NCBI RefSeq assembly: GCF_000239695.1
Contig: NZ_JH470341.1
Location: 1 to 15,660 of the forward strand
Reading direction: 5' to 3'
Length of the DNA: 15,660 bases
Source: Actinomyces graevenitzii C83
Lineage (GTDB): Bacteria; Actinomycetota; Actinomycetes; Actinomycetales; Actinomycetaceae
Below, one piece after another: positions 7,189 through 15,307 of this stretch (its first letter is position 1; every line of letters starts with the position of its first letter). A model generated the notes under the pieces. It searched no databases. It saw only the letters and a program-made list of their open reading frames with translations, and was not told the origin of the DNA. The position numbers and the translations under genes were made by a program.

Positions 7189-7215
7189 GCACCCCGGGTA
7201 AAACCCCACAGACCC

Positions 7216-7240
7216 ACCCCCTAGCCACCGTTAGCGGGGT
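7216..7240 (+). promoter_or_regulatory. Hairpin in the infC-rpmI intergenic region
   Basis: ACCCC plus CTAGC (7216-7225) pairs with GTTAG, a bulged C, and GGGGT (7230-7240), loop CACC. There is no T-run. It could be a processing or protein-binding structure in the operon mRNA; function not shown. Confidence 0.35.
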
Positions 7241-7290
7241 CCGCAGCCCCGGGACGACATCTCCCGTGGCCGAATAAAGAGGAAATAAGA

Positions 7291-7485
7291 ATGCCGAAGA
7301 ACAAGACGCACTCCGGTGCGAAGAAGCGCTTCCGCGTAACCGGTAGCGGCAAGCTAATGCGCGAGCAGACCAACAAGCGCCACCTGCTTGAGGTCAAGTC
7401 CTCGCGTCGTAAGCGCAGGCTGTCCAAGGACCAGACTGTGGCCGCTGCTGACGTACGTCAGGCCAAGAAGCTTCTCGGCCTCTGA
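7291..7485 (+). CDS. rpmI: Ribosomal protein bL35
   Basis: A 64-residue, strongly basic large-subunit protein; its length is normal for bL35. The start [21 protein letters not shown] is the family signature, followed by [14 protein letters not shown] and a C-terminal KKLLGL. It helps assemble the 50S subunit and binds 23S rRNA. AGAGGAAA precedes the ATG. It sits 102 bp after infC and 28 bp before rplT, the conserved IF-3 operon order, so it should be co-transcribed with both. Confidence 0.98.
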   Translation: MPKNKTHSGAKKRFRVTGSGKLMREQTNKRHLLEVKSSRRKRRLSKDQTVAAADVRQAKKLLGL

Positions 7486-7513
7486 CCGTCCCGTTACCTA
7501 AAGGAGAAATCAC

Positions 7514-7891
7514 ATGGCACGTGTGAAGCGGGCAGTCAACGCCCAGAAGAAGCGCCGTACCGTTCTAGACCGCGCCTCCGGCTACCGCGGACAGCGTTCT
7601 CGCCTGTACCGCAAGGCCAAGGAGCAGGTCACTCACTCTGGCGTATACGCCTTCCGCGACCGTCGCGCCCGTAAGGGCGACATGCGTCGTCTGTGGATCC
7701 AGCGCATCAACGCCGCCGCCCGCGCCGAGGGCATCACCTACAACCGCTTCATCCAGGGCCTAGGCCTGGCTGGCGTTGAGGTGGACCGTCGCATGCTGGC
7801 TGAGCTGGCTGTTAACGAGCCGGCCGCCTTCAAGGCCCTGGTTGCTACCGCTCGCGAGGCTCTGCCCAGCGACGTTAACGCGGCAAAGTGA
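7514..7891 (+). CDS. rplT: Ribosomal protein bL20
   Basis: A 125-residue basic protein that binds 23S rRNA early in 50S assembly. It begins [26 protein letters not shown], includes [24 protein letters not shown] and FIQGL, and ends with the usual [27 protein letters not shown] is placed 5-6 nt before ATG. It completes the infC-rpmI-rplT set. In some bacteria L20 represses this operon by binding the leader; whether the long infC leader here does so is unknown. The stop is at 7889-7891, 48 bp before the methyltransferase gene. Confidence 0.98.
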   Translation: MARVKRAVNAQKKRRTVLDRASGYRGQRSRLYRKAKEQVTHSGVYAFRDRRARKGDMRRLWIQRINAAARAEGITYNRFIQGLGLAGVEVDRRMLAELAVNEPAAFKALVATAREALPSDVNAAK

Positions 7892-7927
7892 GGCTTAACG
7901 CCTAGTGCGTTATGGTCCCCAGCCCCT

Positions 7928-7933
7928 TAGGCT
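7928..7933 (+). promoter_or_regulatory. Predicted -10 box of a leaderless transcript
   Basis: TAGGCT lies so that a start 7 nt later is the A of ATG 7940. No good -35 is visible and no Shine-Dalgarno precedes this ATG, unlike its neighbours. The heptamer TTAGGCT also precedes pheS and the SAM-riboswitch transcript. Confidence 0.4.
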
Positions 7934-7939
7934 GTAACC

Positions 7940-8758
7940 ATGAGTGAACGCCGGAACATACTGACCGACCCGCAATCTTCAAGAGTAAAGCGAGTGGCAG
8001 GATTGTTCCGGCGTTCGTCGCGCAATCGCCACGGTCGCTACCTGGCTGAAGGCCCCCAGGCAGTACGTGAAGCCATCAAATGCGTCCCCGAACAGGTACT
8101 TGACCTATACCTGACCGAGGCCGCCGGCCAGCGCCAGCAAGACATTTTGCAAAGCGCCCAGCAAGCAAACATTTACCTGCACTGGGTCAGCCAGGCCGTA
8201 ATGGACGCCATCTCCACCGACGCCCAAGGCCTAGTGGCCGTAATGGACCTGGCCGGGATCCGTGCCGGCGCCGATGCACTGGCCCAAGTACTAAAGGGCG
8301 CCACCCAAGTGGTGGTTATGAGTGAAACCCAAGACCCCGGTAACGCTGGCACCATTATCCGTGTAGCCGACGCCGCCGGCGCAGACGCGGTGATTATGGC
8401 ACGCGGCTGCGTAGAACTAACCAGCCCCAAAGTTATCCGCGCCAGCGCCGGCTCGCTCTACCACCTACCGGTAATCACCGGCCTAGCCCTAGACGACATC
8501 ATCGCCGCCCTACGCGACGCCCAGCTAAACATTCTGGCCGCCGACGGCGCCGCCCACCTTTCACTATTTGCCATTGAAGACATGCTGGCTACCCCCGTGG
8601 CCTGGCTACTTGGTAATGAGGCACGTGGACTGAGCCGAAGCGAACTAAACCACGCAGACGCCGTCGTCGCCATCCCCATCTACGGCAAAGCCGAAAGCCT
8701 AAACGTGGCCACAGCAGCAGCGGTATGCCTCTACGCAACCGCCCGCGCCCAGCATTAA
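7940..8758 (+). CDS. TrmH/SpoU-family RNA 2'-O-methyltransferase
   Basis: A 272-residue SPOUT enzyme that methylates a ribose 2'-OH in rRNA or tRNA using SAM. The N-terminal domain (to about 115) has the RNA-binding SpoU substrate-binding form with RHGRYLAEGPQAVREA. The three SpoU motifs follow: DPGNAGTIIRVADAAGA (about residue 133), LLGNEARGLS (about residue 228) and IPIYGKAESLNVATAAAVCL (about residue 245) holding the trefoil knot. It is the counterpart of the methyltransferase next to rplT in mycobacteria (there named tsnR). RlmB-like or tRNA targets cannot be separated by eye. Its ATG has no Shine-Dalgarno and may be the first base of the mRNA. Confidence 0.9.
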   Translation: MSERRNILTDPQSSRVKRVAGLFRRSSRNRHGRYLAEGPQAVREAIKCVPEQVLDLYLTEAAGQRQQDILQSAQQANIYLHWVSQAVMDAISTDAQGLVAVMDLAGIRAGADALAQVLKGATQVVVMSETQDPGNAGTIIRVADAAGADAVIMARGCVELTSPKVIRASAGSLYHLPVITGLALDDIIAALRDAQLNILAADGAAHLSLFAIEDMLATPVAWLLGNEARGLSRSELNHADAVVAIPIYGKAESLNVATAAAVCLYATARAQH

Positions 8759-8776
8759 AAGCGTCAATTACCCTGC

Positions 8777-8806
8777 TATGTCCCTTGCTATTAGGCTAGG
8801 GACATA
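8777..8806 (+). promoter_or_regulatory. Inverted repeat around the predicted pheS promoter
   Basis: TATGTCCC (8777-8784) and GGGACATA (8799-8806) are perfect 8-bp arms with a 14-bp spacer that holds TAGGCT (8792-8797), a -10 candidate; TTACCC at 8768-8773 is a possible weak -35. It may be an operator, or a hairpin after the methyltransferase gene; there is no T-run behind it. Confidence 0.45.
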
Positions 8807-8807
8807 A

Positions 8808-9917
<1,110 letters not shown>

Positions 9918-9918
9918 A

Positions 9919-12534
9919 ATGCCATACGTACCCCTTGAGTGGCTGCGCCAATACGTGCAGGTACGCCCCGGGACCGACGCCGCCGCTCTGGCCGCCGACC
10001 TGGTTAAGGTAGGCCTGGAAGAAGAGCAGATTGTGCCCGCGCGCGTCACCGGCCCGCTGGTAGTGGGCAAGGTGCTCACCCAGGAGCCTAAAGAACAGTC
10101 AAACGGCAAGGTGATCAACTACTGCCGTGTGGATGTAGGCGAGCAGCACAATGACGCCCCTGGCACCGGCAAGGAGCCCAGTGAGCTGCCCAGTCGTGGC
10201 ATTATTTGCGGCGCCCACAACTTCAAGCCCGGCGATTCCGTAGTGGTTTCCCTGCCGGGTGCGGTACTACCGGGTGACTTCAAGATTGCTGCCCGCAAAA
10301 CCTACGGTCACATCTCTGACGGCATGATCTGCTCTGCCGCTGAGCTAGGTTTCCCTGACGACGGCAAACACGGCATTATCGTGCTTGATGAGCGCTACCC
10401 CGAGGGGGAAGTGCCCGCGCCGGGAACTGATGCCCTGGCGCTGCTAGGCCTAGATGACGAGGTTGTAGAAATCAACGTAACCCCAGATAGGGGCTACTGC
10501 TTCAGTATGCGTGGGGTGGCGCGTGAATACTCCCACTCCACCGGCGGGGCCTACCAGGACCCGGCTGACACCGCCAATGCGGACTTCTACCCCCAGGGCC
10601 TGCAGGCCCCTGGTAACGATGGCCCGCGCGTGGAGGTTAACGATGAGGCCCCCATTAACGGCGTACCCGGCTGCGACCGCTACGTGGCCCGCCTGGTTGA
10701 GGGGGTTAACCCCAACGCCCCCACCCCGGACTGGATGAGCCGACGCCTACAGGCTTCAGGTATGCGTTCAATCTCCCTGGCGGTGGACGTGACTAACTAT
10801 GTGATGTTGGAGCTGGGCCAGCCGCTGCACGCTTTTGACGCCGATAAGCTCACTTTGCCGCTGGTGGTGCGCCGCGCCCAGGCGGGGGAGAAGCTAACCA
10901 CTTTGGATGATGTGGAGCGCGTACTAGACCCCCAGGATCTGGTTATTGCCGACAGCGAGGGTGGCTCGCGCGTATTGGCTATAGCTGGCGTAATGGGCGG
11001 GGCCACCAGTGAGGTCACTGAAACCACCTCTAACGTGCTAATTGAGGCCGCCCACTTCCACCCGGTTAGCGTGGCCCGCTCAGCGCGCCGCCACAAGCTA
11101 CCCACCGAGTCCTCCAAGCGTTTTGAGCGCGGCGTGGACTACCAGCTGGCTCCAGTGGCCGCACAGCGCGCCGCTGACCTGCTGGTGCGTTATGGTGGCG
11201 GCAGCTATGGGCCGATCACCGAAATTGACCGCACCCAGGCCCCGGCTCCCATTGAGTTTGCGCTTGACGCTGCCTCCCGCCTAACTGGCGTGGACTACCC
11301 GCGTGAGCAGGTAGTGGGTTTGCTGCGCGAAATTGGTTGCCAGGTTAACGACGACGGCGGAGCAACGGTGCAGGTAAGCGCGCCTTCGTGGCGCCCGGAC
11401 CTAACCGGTAGCGCAGAACTGGTGGAAGAAATCGCCCGCCTTGACGGCTACGACAACATCCCCGTGCAGCTGCCGGTAGCCCCGGCCGGCACCGGTTTGA
11501 CCTTCGCTCAGCGCGCGCGTCGCGACATTGTGCGCACTGTGGCCGAACAGGGCCTAACCCAGGTGCTGTCTTACCCCTTCGTGGGCGACATTTACGACCG
11601 CCTGGAGCTGCCCGCCGATGACGAGCGCCGTCAGGCCGTGCGTATCGCTAACCCGCTAGCCGACGACGCCCCGCTGCTACGCACCAGCGTGCTGGACTCG
11701 CTTATTGACGTGGCAGTACGTAACGTCTCACGCGGCATTGGCGACGTCGCCCTGTACGAGGTTGGTAACGTCACCACCTCCGCCGGGGTAGTGCCTGCCC
11801 CCATCCCGGGCGTGGCCCAGCGCCCCAGCCAGGCAGAAATTGAGGCTCTGGCTGCCGGAACCCCGCGTCAGCGTCTACACCTGGGCGCCATCTTGTGTGG
11901 CCAGCACGGCTACTCCGGGGTGCTACAGCACGTACGCAACTGGGACTGGGCCGACGCCGTCGAGCTAGTACGCGACATTGCCAGCCTGCTGGGCTTGAAG
12001 CTACATGTAGCCAACGCCGAGCGCGCCCCCTGGCACCCGGGCCGCTGCGCCGAAATCCGCATTGTTGTGCCCACCAAGAACCCCACCCGCCCGCAAATCG
12101 GTGAGGTTATTGGTTACGCCGGCGAGCTGCACCCGCGCATCGTTAAGAAGCTGGGCTTGCCTGAGCGTGCCTGCGCGGTGGAGTTGGACCTGGATGCCCT
12201 GATTGAGTGTTCAAGCAAGCAGCCGGTGGTTAAGGCGCAGCCGGTTTCCACCTACCCGGCGGCTAAGGAAGACTTCGCTTTCGTCGTCGACGAGGCCACC
12301 CCCAGCCAGGCGGTTGCTGCGGCAATCATCGTTGCTGGCGGTAAGCTGCTCGACGACGTGCGCCTGTTCGACGTCTACCGTGGCCCCCAGCTAGGCCCAG
12401 GTCGCAAGTCCTTGGCCTTCTCGGTGCGACTGCGCGCTAGCGACCACACGCTCAGCGCCAGCGAAACCGAAGCTGCCCGCGCGCGAATTATTAAGCAGGT
12501 GGGTAAGTACACCGGAGCTAAGCTACGTGCATAA
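9919..12534 (+). CDS. pheT: Phenylalanine-tRNA ligase beta subunit
   Basis: An 871-residue beta subunit. The order of domains is visible: N-terminal, then a tRNA-binding OB fold (about 40-160, RGIICGAHNFKPGDSVVVSL and GHISDGMICSAAELG), B3/B4 editing domain (CDRYVARLVEG, MSRRLQASGMRSISLAVDV, LGQPLHAFD; SSKRFERGVD), B5 (ASRLTGVDYPREQ, EIARLDGYDNIPV) and the C-terminal ferredoxin-like anticodon-binding domain (STYPAAKEDFAFVV to the end). The ATG at 9919 starts MPYVPLEWL, the usual start; the TTG at 9901 lies inside pheS and adds only six residues. GGAAAGG (9903-9909) is the ribosome site. A hairpin follows 44 bp after the stop. Confidence 0.98.
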   Translation: MPYVPLEWLRQYVQVRPGTDAAALAADLVKVGLEEEQIVPARVTGPLVVGKVLTQEPKEQSNGKVINYCRVDVGEQHNDAPGTGKEPSELPSRGIICGAHNFKPGDSVVVSLPGAVLPGDFKIAARKTYGHISDGMICSAAELGFPDDGKHGIIVLDERYPEGEVPAPGTDALALLGLDDEVVEINVTPDRGYCFSMRGVAREYSHSTGGAYQDPADTANADFYPQGLQAPGNDGPRVEVNDEAPINGVPGCDRYVARLVEGVNPNAPTPDWMSRRLQASGMRSISLAVDVTNYVMLELGQPLHAFDADKLTLPLVVRRAQAGEKLTTLDDVERVLDPQDLVIADSEGGSRVLAIAGVMGGATSEVTETTSNVLIEAAHFHPVSVARSARRHKLPTESSKRFERGVDYQLAPVAAQRAADLLVRYGGGSYGPITEIDRTQAPAPIEFALDAASRLTGVDYPREQVVGLLREIGCQVNDDGGATVQVSAPSWRPDLTGSAELVEEIARLDGYDNIPVQLPVAPAGTGLTFAQRARRDIVRTVAEQGLTQVLSYPFVGDIYDRLELPADDERRQAVRIANPLADDAPLLRTSVLDSLIDVAVRNVSRGIGDVALYEVGNVTTSAGVVPAPIPGVAQRPSQAEIEALAAGTPRQRLHLGAILCGQHGYSGVLQHVRNWDWADAVELVRDIASLLGLKLHVANAERAPWHPGRCAEIRIVVPTKNPTRPQIGEVIGYAGELHPRIVKKLGLPERACAVELDLDALIECSSKQPVVKAQPVSTYPAAKEDFAFVVDEATPSQAVAAAIIVAGGKLLDDVRLFDVYRGPQLGPGRKSLAFSVRLRASDHTLSASETEAARARIIKQVGKYTGAKLRA

Positions 12535-12578
12535 ACGCGTGGCGGCGCAGTAAATAATCGCGCCTAAACACTAATAAA

Positions 12579-12615
12579 AGTGACGTGTCCATCCCGATGG
12601 GAAGGGCACGTCACT
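12579..12615. terminator. Long hairpin between pheT and argR
   Basis: A 12-bp stem (12579-12590 with 12604-12615, one G-U) continues through an A/A mismatch into TCCC/GGGA around the loop GAT. On the + strand no T-run follows, while on the - strand AAAA gives a short T-run. It probably ends pheST transcription; it could also be a processed mRNA hairpin. Confidence 0.5.
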
Positions 12616-12629
12616 CGCATTATTATGCC

Positions 12630-12657
12630 TTGAACGGTATGATTGCTCATGTAAATA
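12630..12657 (+). promoter_or_regulatory. argR: Possible argR promoter region
   Basis: TTGAAC (12630-12635) with TAAATA (12652-12657) at 16-bp spacing, or TATGAT (12638-12643) as a better -10 without a good -35. The region between the hairpin and the GTG start at 12714 is AT-richer than the coding DNA. I did not find a convincing ARG-box palindrome. Confidence 0.3.
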
Positions 12658-12713
12658 TGCTGCCGTTGAGGTTGGCGATTCCTGTAACAGACAAGGAAAA
12701 CTGGAGATTTAAA

Positions 12714-13244
12714 GTGGAACACAAAATCCCCATGTCACGTACTAGTCGCCACGCCCTGATTAATAAAATTCTGGCTCGCGGCTCTGTAGCCTCCCAGCGC
12801 CAACTGCGCGATCTGCTTGCTGAGCAGGGTGTTTACACCACCCAGGCCACGCTTTCGCGAGACCTACTAGAACTACGCGCCGTCAAAGTGCGCACCCCCT
12901 CAGGACAATCCGTATATGCAGTTCCCGAAGCTGGCGCCCCCGGCCAGCTGCCCGTAGCGGCCCCCGAAGAAGAGGCATTTGACGAGGTACTAACCACTCG
13001 TCTGTCGCGCTGGATCCAAGATCTACTAGTTTCTGTTGACCAGGCCTACAACCAGCTAGTGCTACGTACCCCGGCCGGGGCCGCCCAGCTACTAGCCTCA
13101 GCTATGGACAACGCCATGATTCCCGGGGTTTTGGGTTGCATCGCTGGTGACGACACAATTTTGGTTATCGCCACCAAAGATGAGGTAGCCAGTGAGCTAC
13201 GTGGGCGCCTGCTAGAACTGGCTCGCCCGACCCAAGGCCGCTAA
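12714..13244 (+). CDS. argR: Arginine repressor
   Basis: A 176-residue ArgR. The N-terminal winged helix-turn-helix runs from about residue 8 to 75 (LINKILARGSVASQRQLRD, TQATLSRDLLELRAVKV, YAVPE). The C-terminal oligomerisation and arginine-binding domain holds VLRTPAGAAQLLASAMD and the GCIAGDDTILVI motif with the Asp pair that binds arginine, so the protein looks able to bind arginine and form hexamers. GTG 12714 is chosen because GGAG (12703-12706) lies 7 nt upstream and the family N-terminus follows; an ATG at 12585 would add 43 unrelated residues and start inside a hairpin. In other actinobacteria argR is inside the argCJBDF-argR-argGH cluster between pheT and tyrS; here it stands alone. 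Confidence 0.95.
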   Translation: MEHKIPMSRTSRHALINKILARGSVASQRQLRDLLAEQGVYTTQATLSRDLLELRAVKVRTPSGQSVYAVPEAGAPGQLPVAAPEEEAFDEVLTTRLSRWIQDLLVSVDQAYNQLVLRTPAGAAQLLASAMDNAMIPGVLGCIAGDDTILVIATKDEVASELRGRLLELARPTQGR

Positions 13245-13254
13245 GCTGGAACAA

Positions 13255-13270
13255 CTGGCTATATAGCCAG
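13255..13270. promoter_or_regulatory. 16-bp perfect palindrome between argR and tyrS
   Basis: CTGGCTATATAGCCAG is perfectly self-complementary and begins 11 nt after the argR stop. It is 37 nt before the tyrS GTG. It could be an operator for a dimer or a weak mRNA hairpin; no T-run follows. Confidence 0.45.
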
Positions 13271-13307
13271 AAAGTAAATTGAAGCAACTACACCGTAAGG
13301 AACTGCT

Positions 13308-14579
13308 GTGTCTGACGTTCTTGAGGAACTACAGTGGCGCGGGCTGATCGCCCAGCACACCGACATCGATGCGCTACGTAAGGCGCTTGATGAAGGGCCA
13401 GTGACCTTCTATTGCGGTTTTGACCCTACGGCTGCTTCTTTGCACCACGGACACCTGGTTGCCGTAAAGCTTATGCGTCACCTGCAGCTAGCTGGTCACC
13501 ATCCCCTGGCCCTGGTTGGTGGGGCCACCGGTTTGGTTGGTGACCCGCGTGCCAAGGGTGAGCGTGTACTTAACTCTCCTGAGGTAGTAGCTGGCTGGGT
13601 GGACTCGCTGCGTCGTCAGCTAGAGCACCTGCTGGACTTTAGCGGCTCTAACCCGGCGCGCATTGTTAACAACCTGGACTGGACCAGCCAGCTTAGCGCC
13701 ATTGACCTACTGCGTGACCTGGGTAAGCACTTCCGCATGGGCACCATGCTGAACAAGGACATTGTGGCCCGCCGCATCAACTCTGAAGAGGGCTTGTCCT
13801 ACACCGAGTTTTCCTACCAGATCCTGCAGGCCAACGACTACCTAGAGCTGTACCGCCAGTACGGCTGCACCCTTGAAGTAGGCGGAAACGACCAGTGGGG
13901 CAACATGGTTGGTGGCGCTGACCTGATCAGCAAGGTAGAGCCTGGCGCTACCGTGCATGTGCTAACCAACCCGCTGATCACCAAGGCTGACGGCACCAAG
14001 TTTGGTAAGAGCGAGGGCGGCGCTATCTGGCTAGACCCCACCATGCTCAGCCCCTACGCTTTCTACCAGTTCTGGCTGCAGGTAGAAGACGTTGACGTGG
14101 TGCGTTTCTTGAAGGTGTTCACCTTCCTCAGCCGCGAACGCATTGAAGAACTTGAGCGTGAAACTCAAGAAAACCCGCGCGCCCGAGCCGCCCAGAAGGC
14201 TTTGGCTCATGAAGTTACTACCTGGGTGCACGGCGAGCAGGAAACTGCGCGCGTAGAAGCCGCCACCGCCGCACTGTGGGGCGGGGATGCTGATTCGCTG
14301 CGTAAGATTGATGCTTTCACCCTGGCTGGCGCCACTGCTGATCTGCCTTCGGCGCAGCTGGAGGTAGGTAAGTCCACCATTATTGACCTACTGGTTGCCA
14401 CTGGTTTGGAAAAGGGCCGTGGAGCCGCACGCAAGACTGTGGCTCAGGGCGGTGCCTACCTGAACATGCGCAAGGTTAGCGACGAAGACGCGGTAATTAC
14501 CGAGGACGACTTACTGGCCGGGGGAGTAGTGCTGGTGCGTAAGGGCCGCCGCAAGCTGGCAGTGGCGCGCACTAACTGA
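13308..14579 (+). CDS. tyrS: Tyrosine-tRNA ligase
   Basis: A 423-residue class I synthetase that charges tRNA-Tyr. The N-terminal Rossmann catalytic domain has the HIGH motif as HHGHLV (after FYCGFDPTAASL), tyrosine-binding NDWT-like and YQILQANDYLELY, QVGGNDQWGN-type EVGGNDQWGN, and the KMSKS loop as KFGKS. The anticodon-binding region is in the middle and a C-terminal S4 domain (RKTVAQGGAYLNMRKV to LVRKGRRK) binds tRNA. GTG 13308 has AAGGA 6 nt upstream. It follows argR by 63 bp. In actinobacteria it usually sits after the arginine operon, and here it ends a unit closed by a strong terminator. Confidence 0.98.
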   Translation: MSDVLEELQWRGLIAQHTDIDALRKALDEGPVTFYCGFDPTAASLHHGHLVAVKLMRHLQLAGHHPLALVGGATGLVGDPRAKGERVLNSPEVVAGWVDSLRRQLEHLLDFSGSNPARIVNNLDWTSQLSAIDLLRDLGKHFRMGTMLNKDIVARRINSEEGLSYTEFSYQILQANDYLELYRQYGCTLEVGGNDQWGNMVGGADLISKVEPGATVHVLTNPLITKADGTKFGKSEGGAIWLDPTMLSPYAFYQFWLQVEDVDVVRFLKVFTFLSRERIEELERETQENPRARAAQKALAHEVTTWVHGEQETARVEAATAALWGGDADSLRKIDAFTLAGATADLPSAQLEVGKSTIIDLLVATGLEKGRGAARKTVAQGGAYLNMRKVSDEDAVITEDDLLAGGVVLVRKGRRKLAVARTN

Positions 14580-14610
14580 AGCTTGCAAGCACTGACCAAA
14601 GTTTCTGACG

Positions 14611-14639
14611 CACACTTGAGCTAACTAGTAGCTAGTGTG
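14611..14639 (+). promoter_or_regulatory. Bulged hairpin after tyrS
   Basis: CACACT (14611-14616), a TG bulge, AGCTA, then loop ACTAG and TAGCT AGTGTG (14629-14639). A 10-bp palindrome GCTTGCAAGC is at 14581-14590 just after the stop. Both are probably mRNA 3' structures ahead of the main terminator. Confidence 0.3.
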
Positions 14640-14650
14640 TACCAAGGCTG

Positions 14651-14697
14651 GGGGGCCGGTTAGCGCGTGACCACGCGCTAACCGGCCCCCAGTTTTC
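14651..14697 (+). terminator. Strong intrinsic terminator after tyrS
   Basis: A perfect 18-bp stem (14651-14668 with 14673-14690) closes the loop GACC and is followed by A, G and TTTT. It should isolate tyrS from the rrn promoters. Confidence 0.85.
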
Positions 14698-14721
14698 TAG
14701 CTCAGTTGTTGGCTTAAGTTA

Positions 14722-14895
14722 CGGCTCGGATAGGTGTTTGCCGGCTCGGATGGGTATTTATCGCTCCGATAGGTGTTTCAGATAGGTGTTTGCCGCTCAG
14801 ATAGATGCTTGCCGGTTCAGATAGCTGTTTACCAGCGCAGATAGGTATTTCTAAGGCGCATTCAGGTAGGCAATCAGATAGGCATTCAGCTAGGC
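14722..14895. repeat. Degenerate tandem repeat array upstream of the rrn promoters
   Basis: Seven units of about 15-20 bp with the consensus CGGCTCAGATAGGTGTTTGC begin at 14722, 14742, 14762, 14779, 14794, 14813 and 14833. The constant part is nGATAGGTGTTT. The array ends in three 12-bp units with A(T/A)TCAG.TAGGC pattern at 14860, 14872 and 14884. It is not CRISPR-like: units abut with no spacers. A small ORF across it on the opposite strand only reflects the repeats. Confidence 0.7.
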
Positions 14896-14931
14896 CGCCT
14901 AAAAATGTGTTGTGGTGCACGTGTTTTCGGG

Positions 14932-14962
14932 TTGACGGGTTGGGGGCGGGTAAGGCTAAGAT
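14932..14962 (+). promoter_or_regulatory. rrn promoter P1
   Basis: TTGACG (14932-14937) and TAAGAT (14957-14962) with 19-bp spacing, about 350 bp before 16S. The -35 region, TCGGGTTGACGGGTT, is almost identical to the one of P2. Confidence 0.6.
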
Positions 14963-15071
14963 AGTTCCCGCTGCCGCAAAGGGCTGGTTCCTTGAACTGG
15001 TTCTGATGGTGGCAAGGGATCTTTTCTTTCAAGGATTTCTAGTGTTGCGGTCTGGTTCACAGTGAATCGGG

Positions 15072-15101
15072 TTGACAGGTTAGAAATCTTGGTTGTAAGA
15101 T
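15072..15101 (+). promoter_or_regulatory. rrn promoter P2
   Basis: TTGACA (15072-15077) and TAAGAT (15096-15101) with 18-bp spacing, typical of strong actinobacterial rRNA promoters. Just upstream is a small palindrome, TTCAC-A-GTGAA (15056-15066). Confidence 0.75.
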
Positions 15102-15107
15102 TCTCTG

Positions 15108-15307
15108 GTACTTTGAGGGAAGCGTGCGGACCGGTTGGTTTGTAGGTTTTTCTTGTGGGCGCGTTGTTTGAGAACTCGATAGTGTGTCAAGTTTTTTATG
15201 TCTTGAATTCTTCTCCAACAGGCATGGTGTTTGTTGGGGGGTTTTTCTTGTTGATTTCTTTGTCAACTATTATTTTTTTGAGCTAGTTGTTTTCTGGTTC
15301 TTCAGTT
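15108..15307 (+). other. rRNA leader, non-coding
   Basis: TTTGAGAACTCGATAGTGTG (15167-15186) is the conserved box found before actinobacterial 16S genes and in 16S-23S spacers, thought to serve antitermination or processing. The rest is T-rich and low in complexity up to the mature 16S start. No tRNA or ORF with support was seen. Confidence 0.6.

Noticed and set aside
12585..12713. ATG 12585 as argR start
   Set aside because: The added 43 residues match nothing in ArgR and start inside a hairpin; GTG 12714 has a good Shine-Dalgarno.
14722..14895. CRISPR array
   Set aside because: Units are adjacent, degenerate and 12-20 bp, with no constant repeat or unique spacers, and no cas genes are seen.
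14714..14920. 68-residue ORF on the - strand and 14805-15065 ORF on the + strand
   Set aside because: Both run through the tandem-repeat array and rrn promoter; no ribosome site and no protein-like composition.
15108..15307. tRNA gene or small ORF in the rRNA leader
   Set aside because: No cloverleaf or TTCRANNC-type arm was seen; the region is T-rich low-complexity leader.
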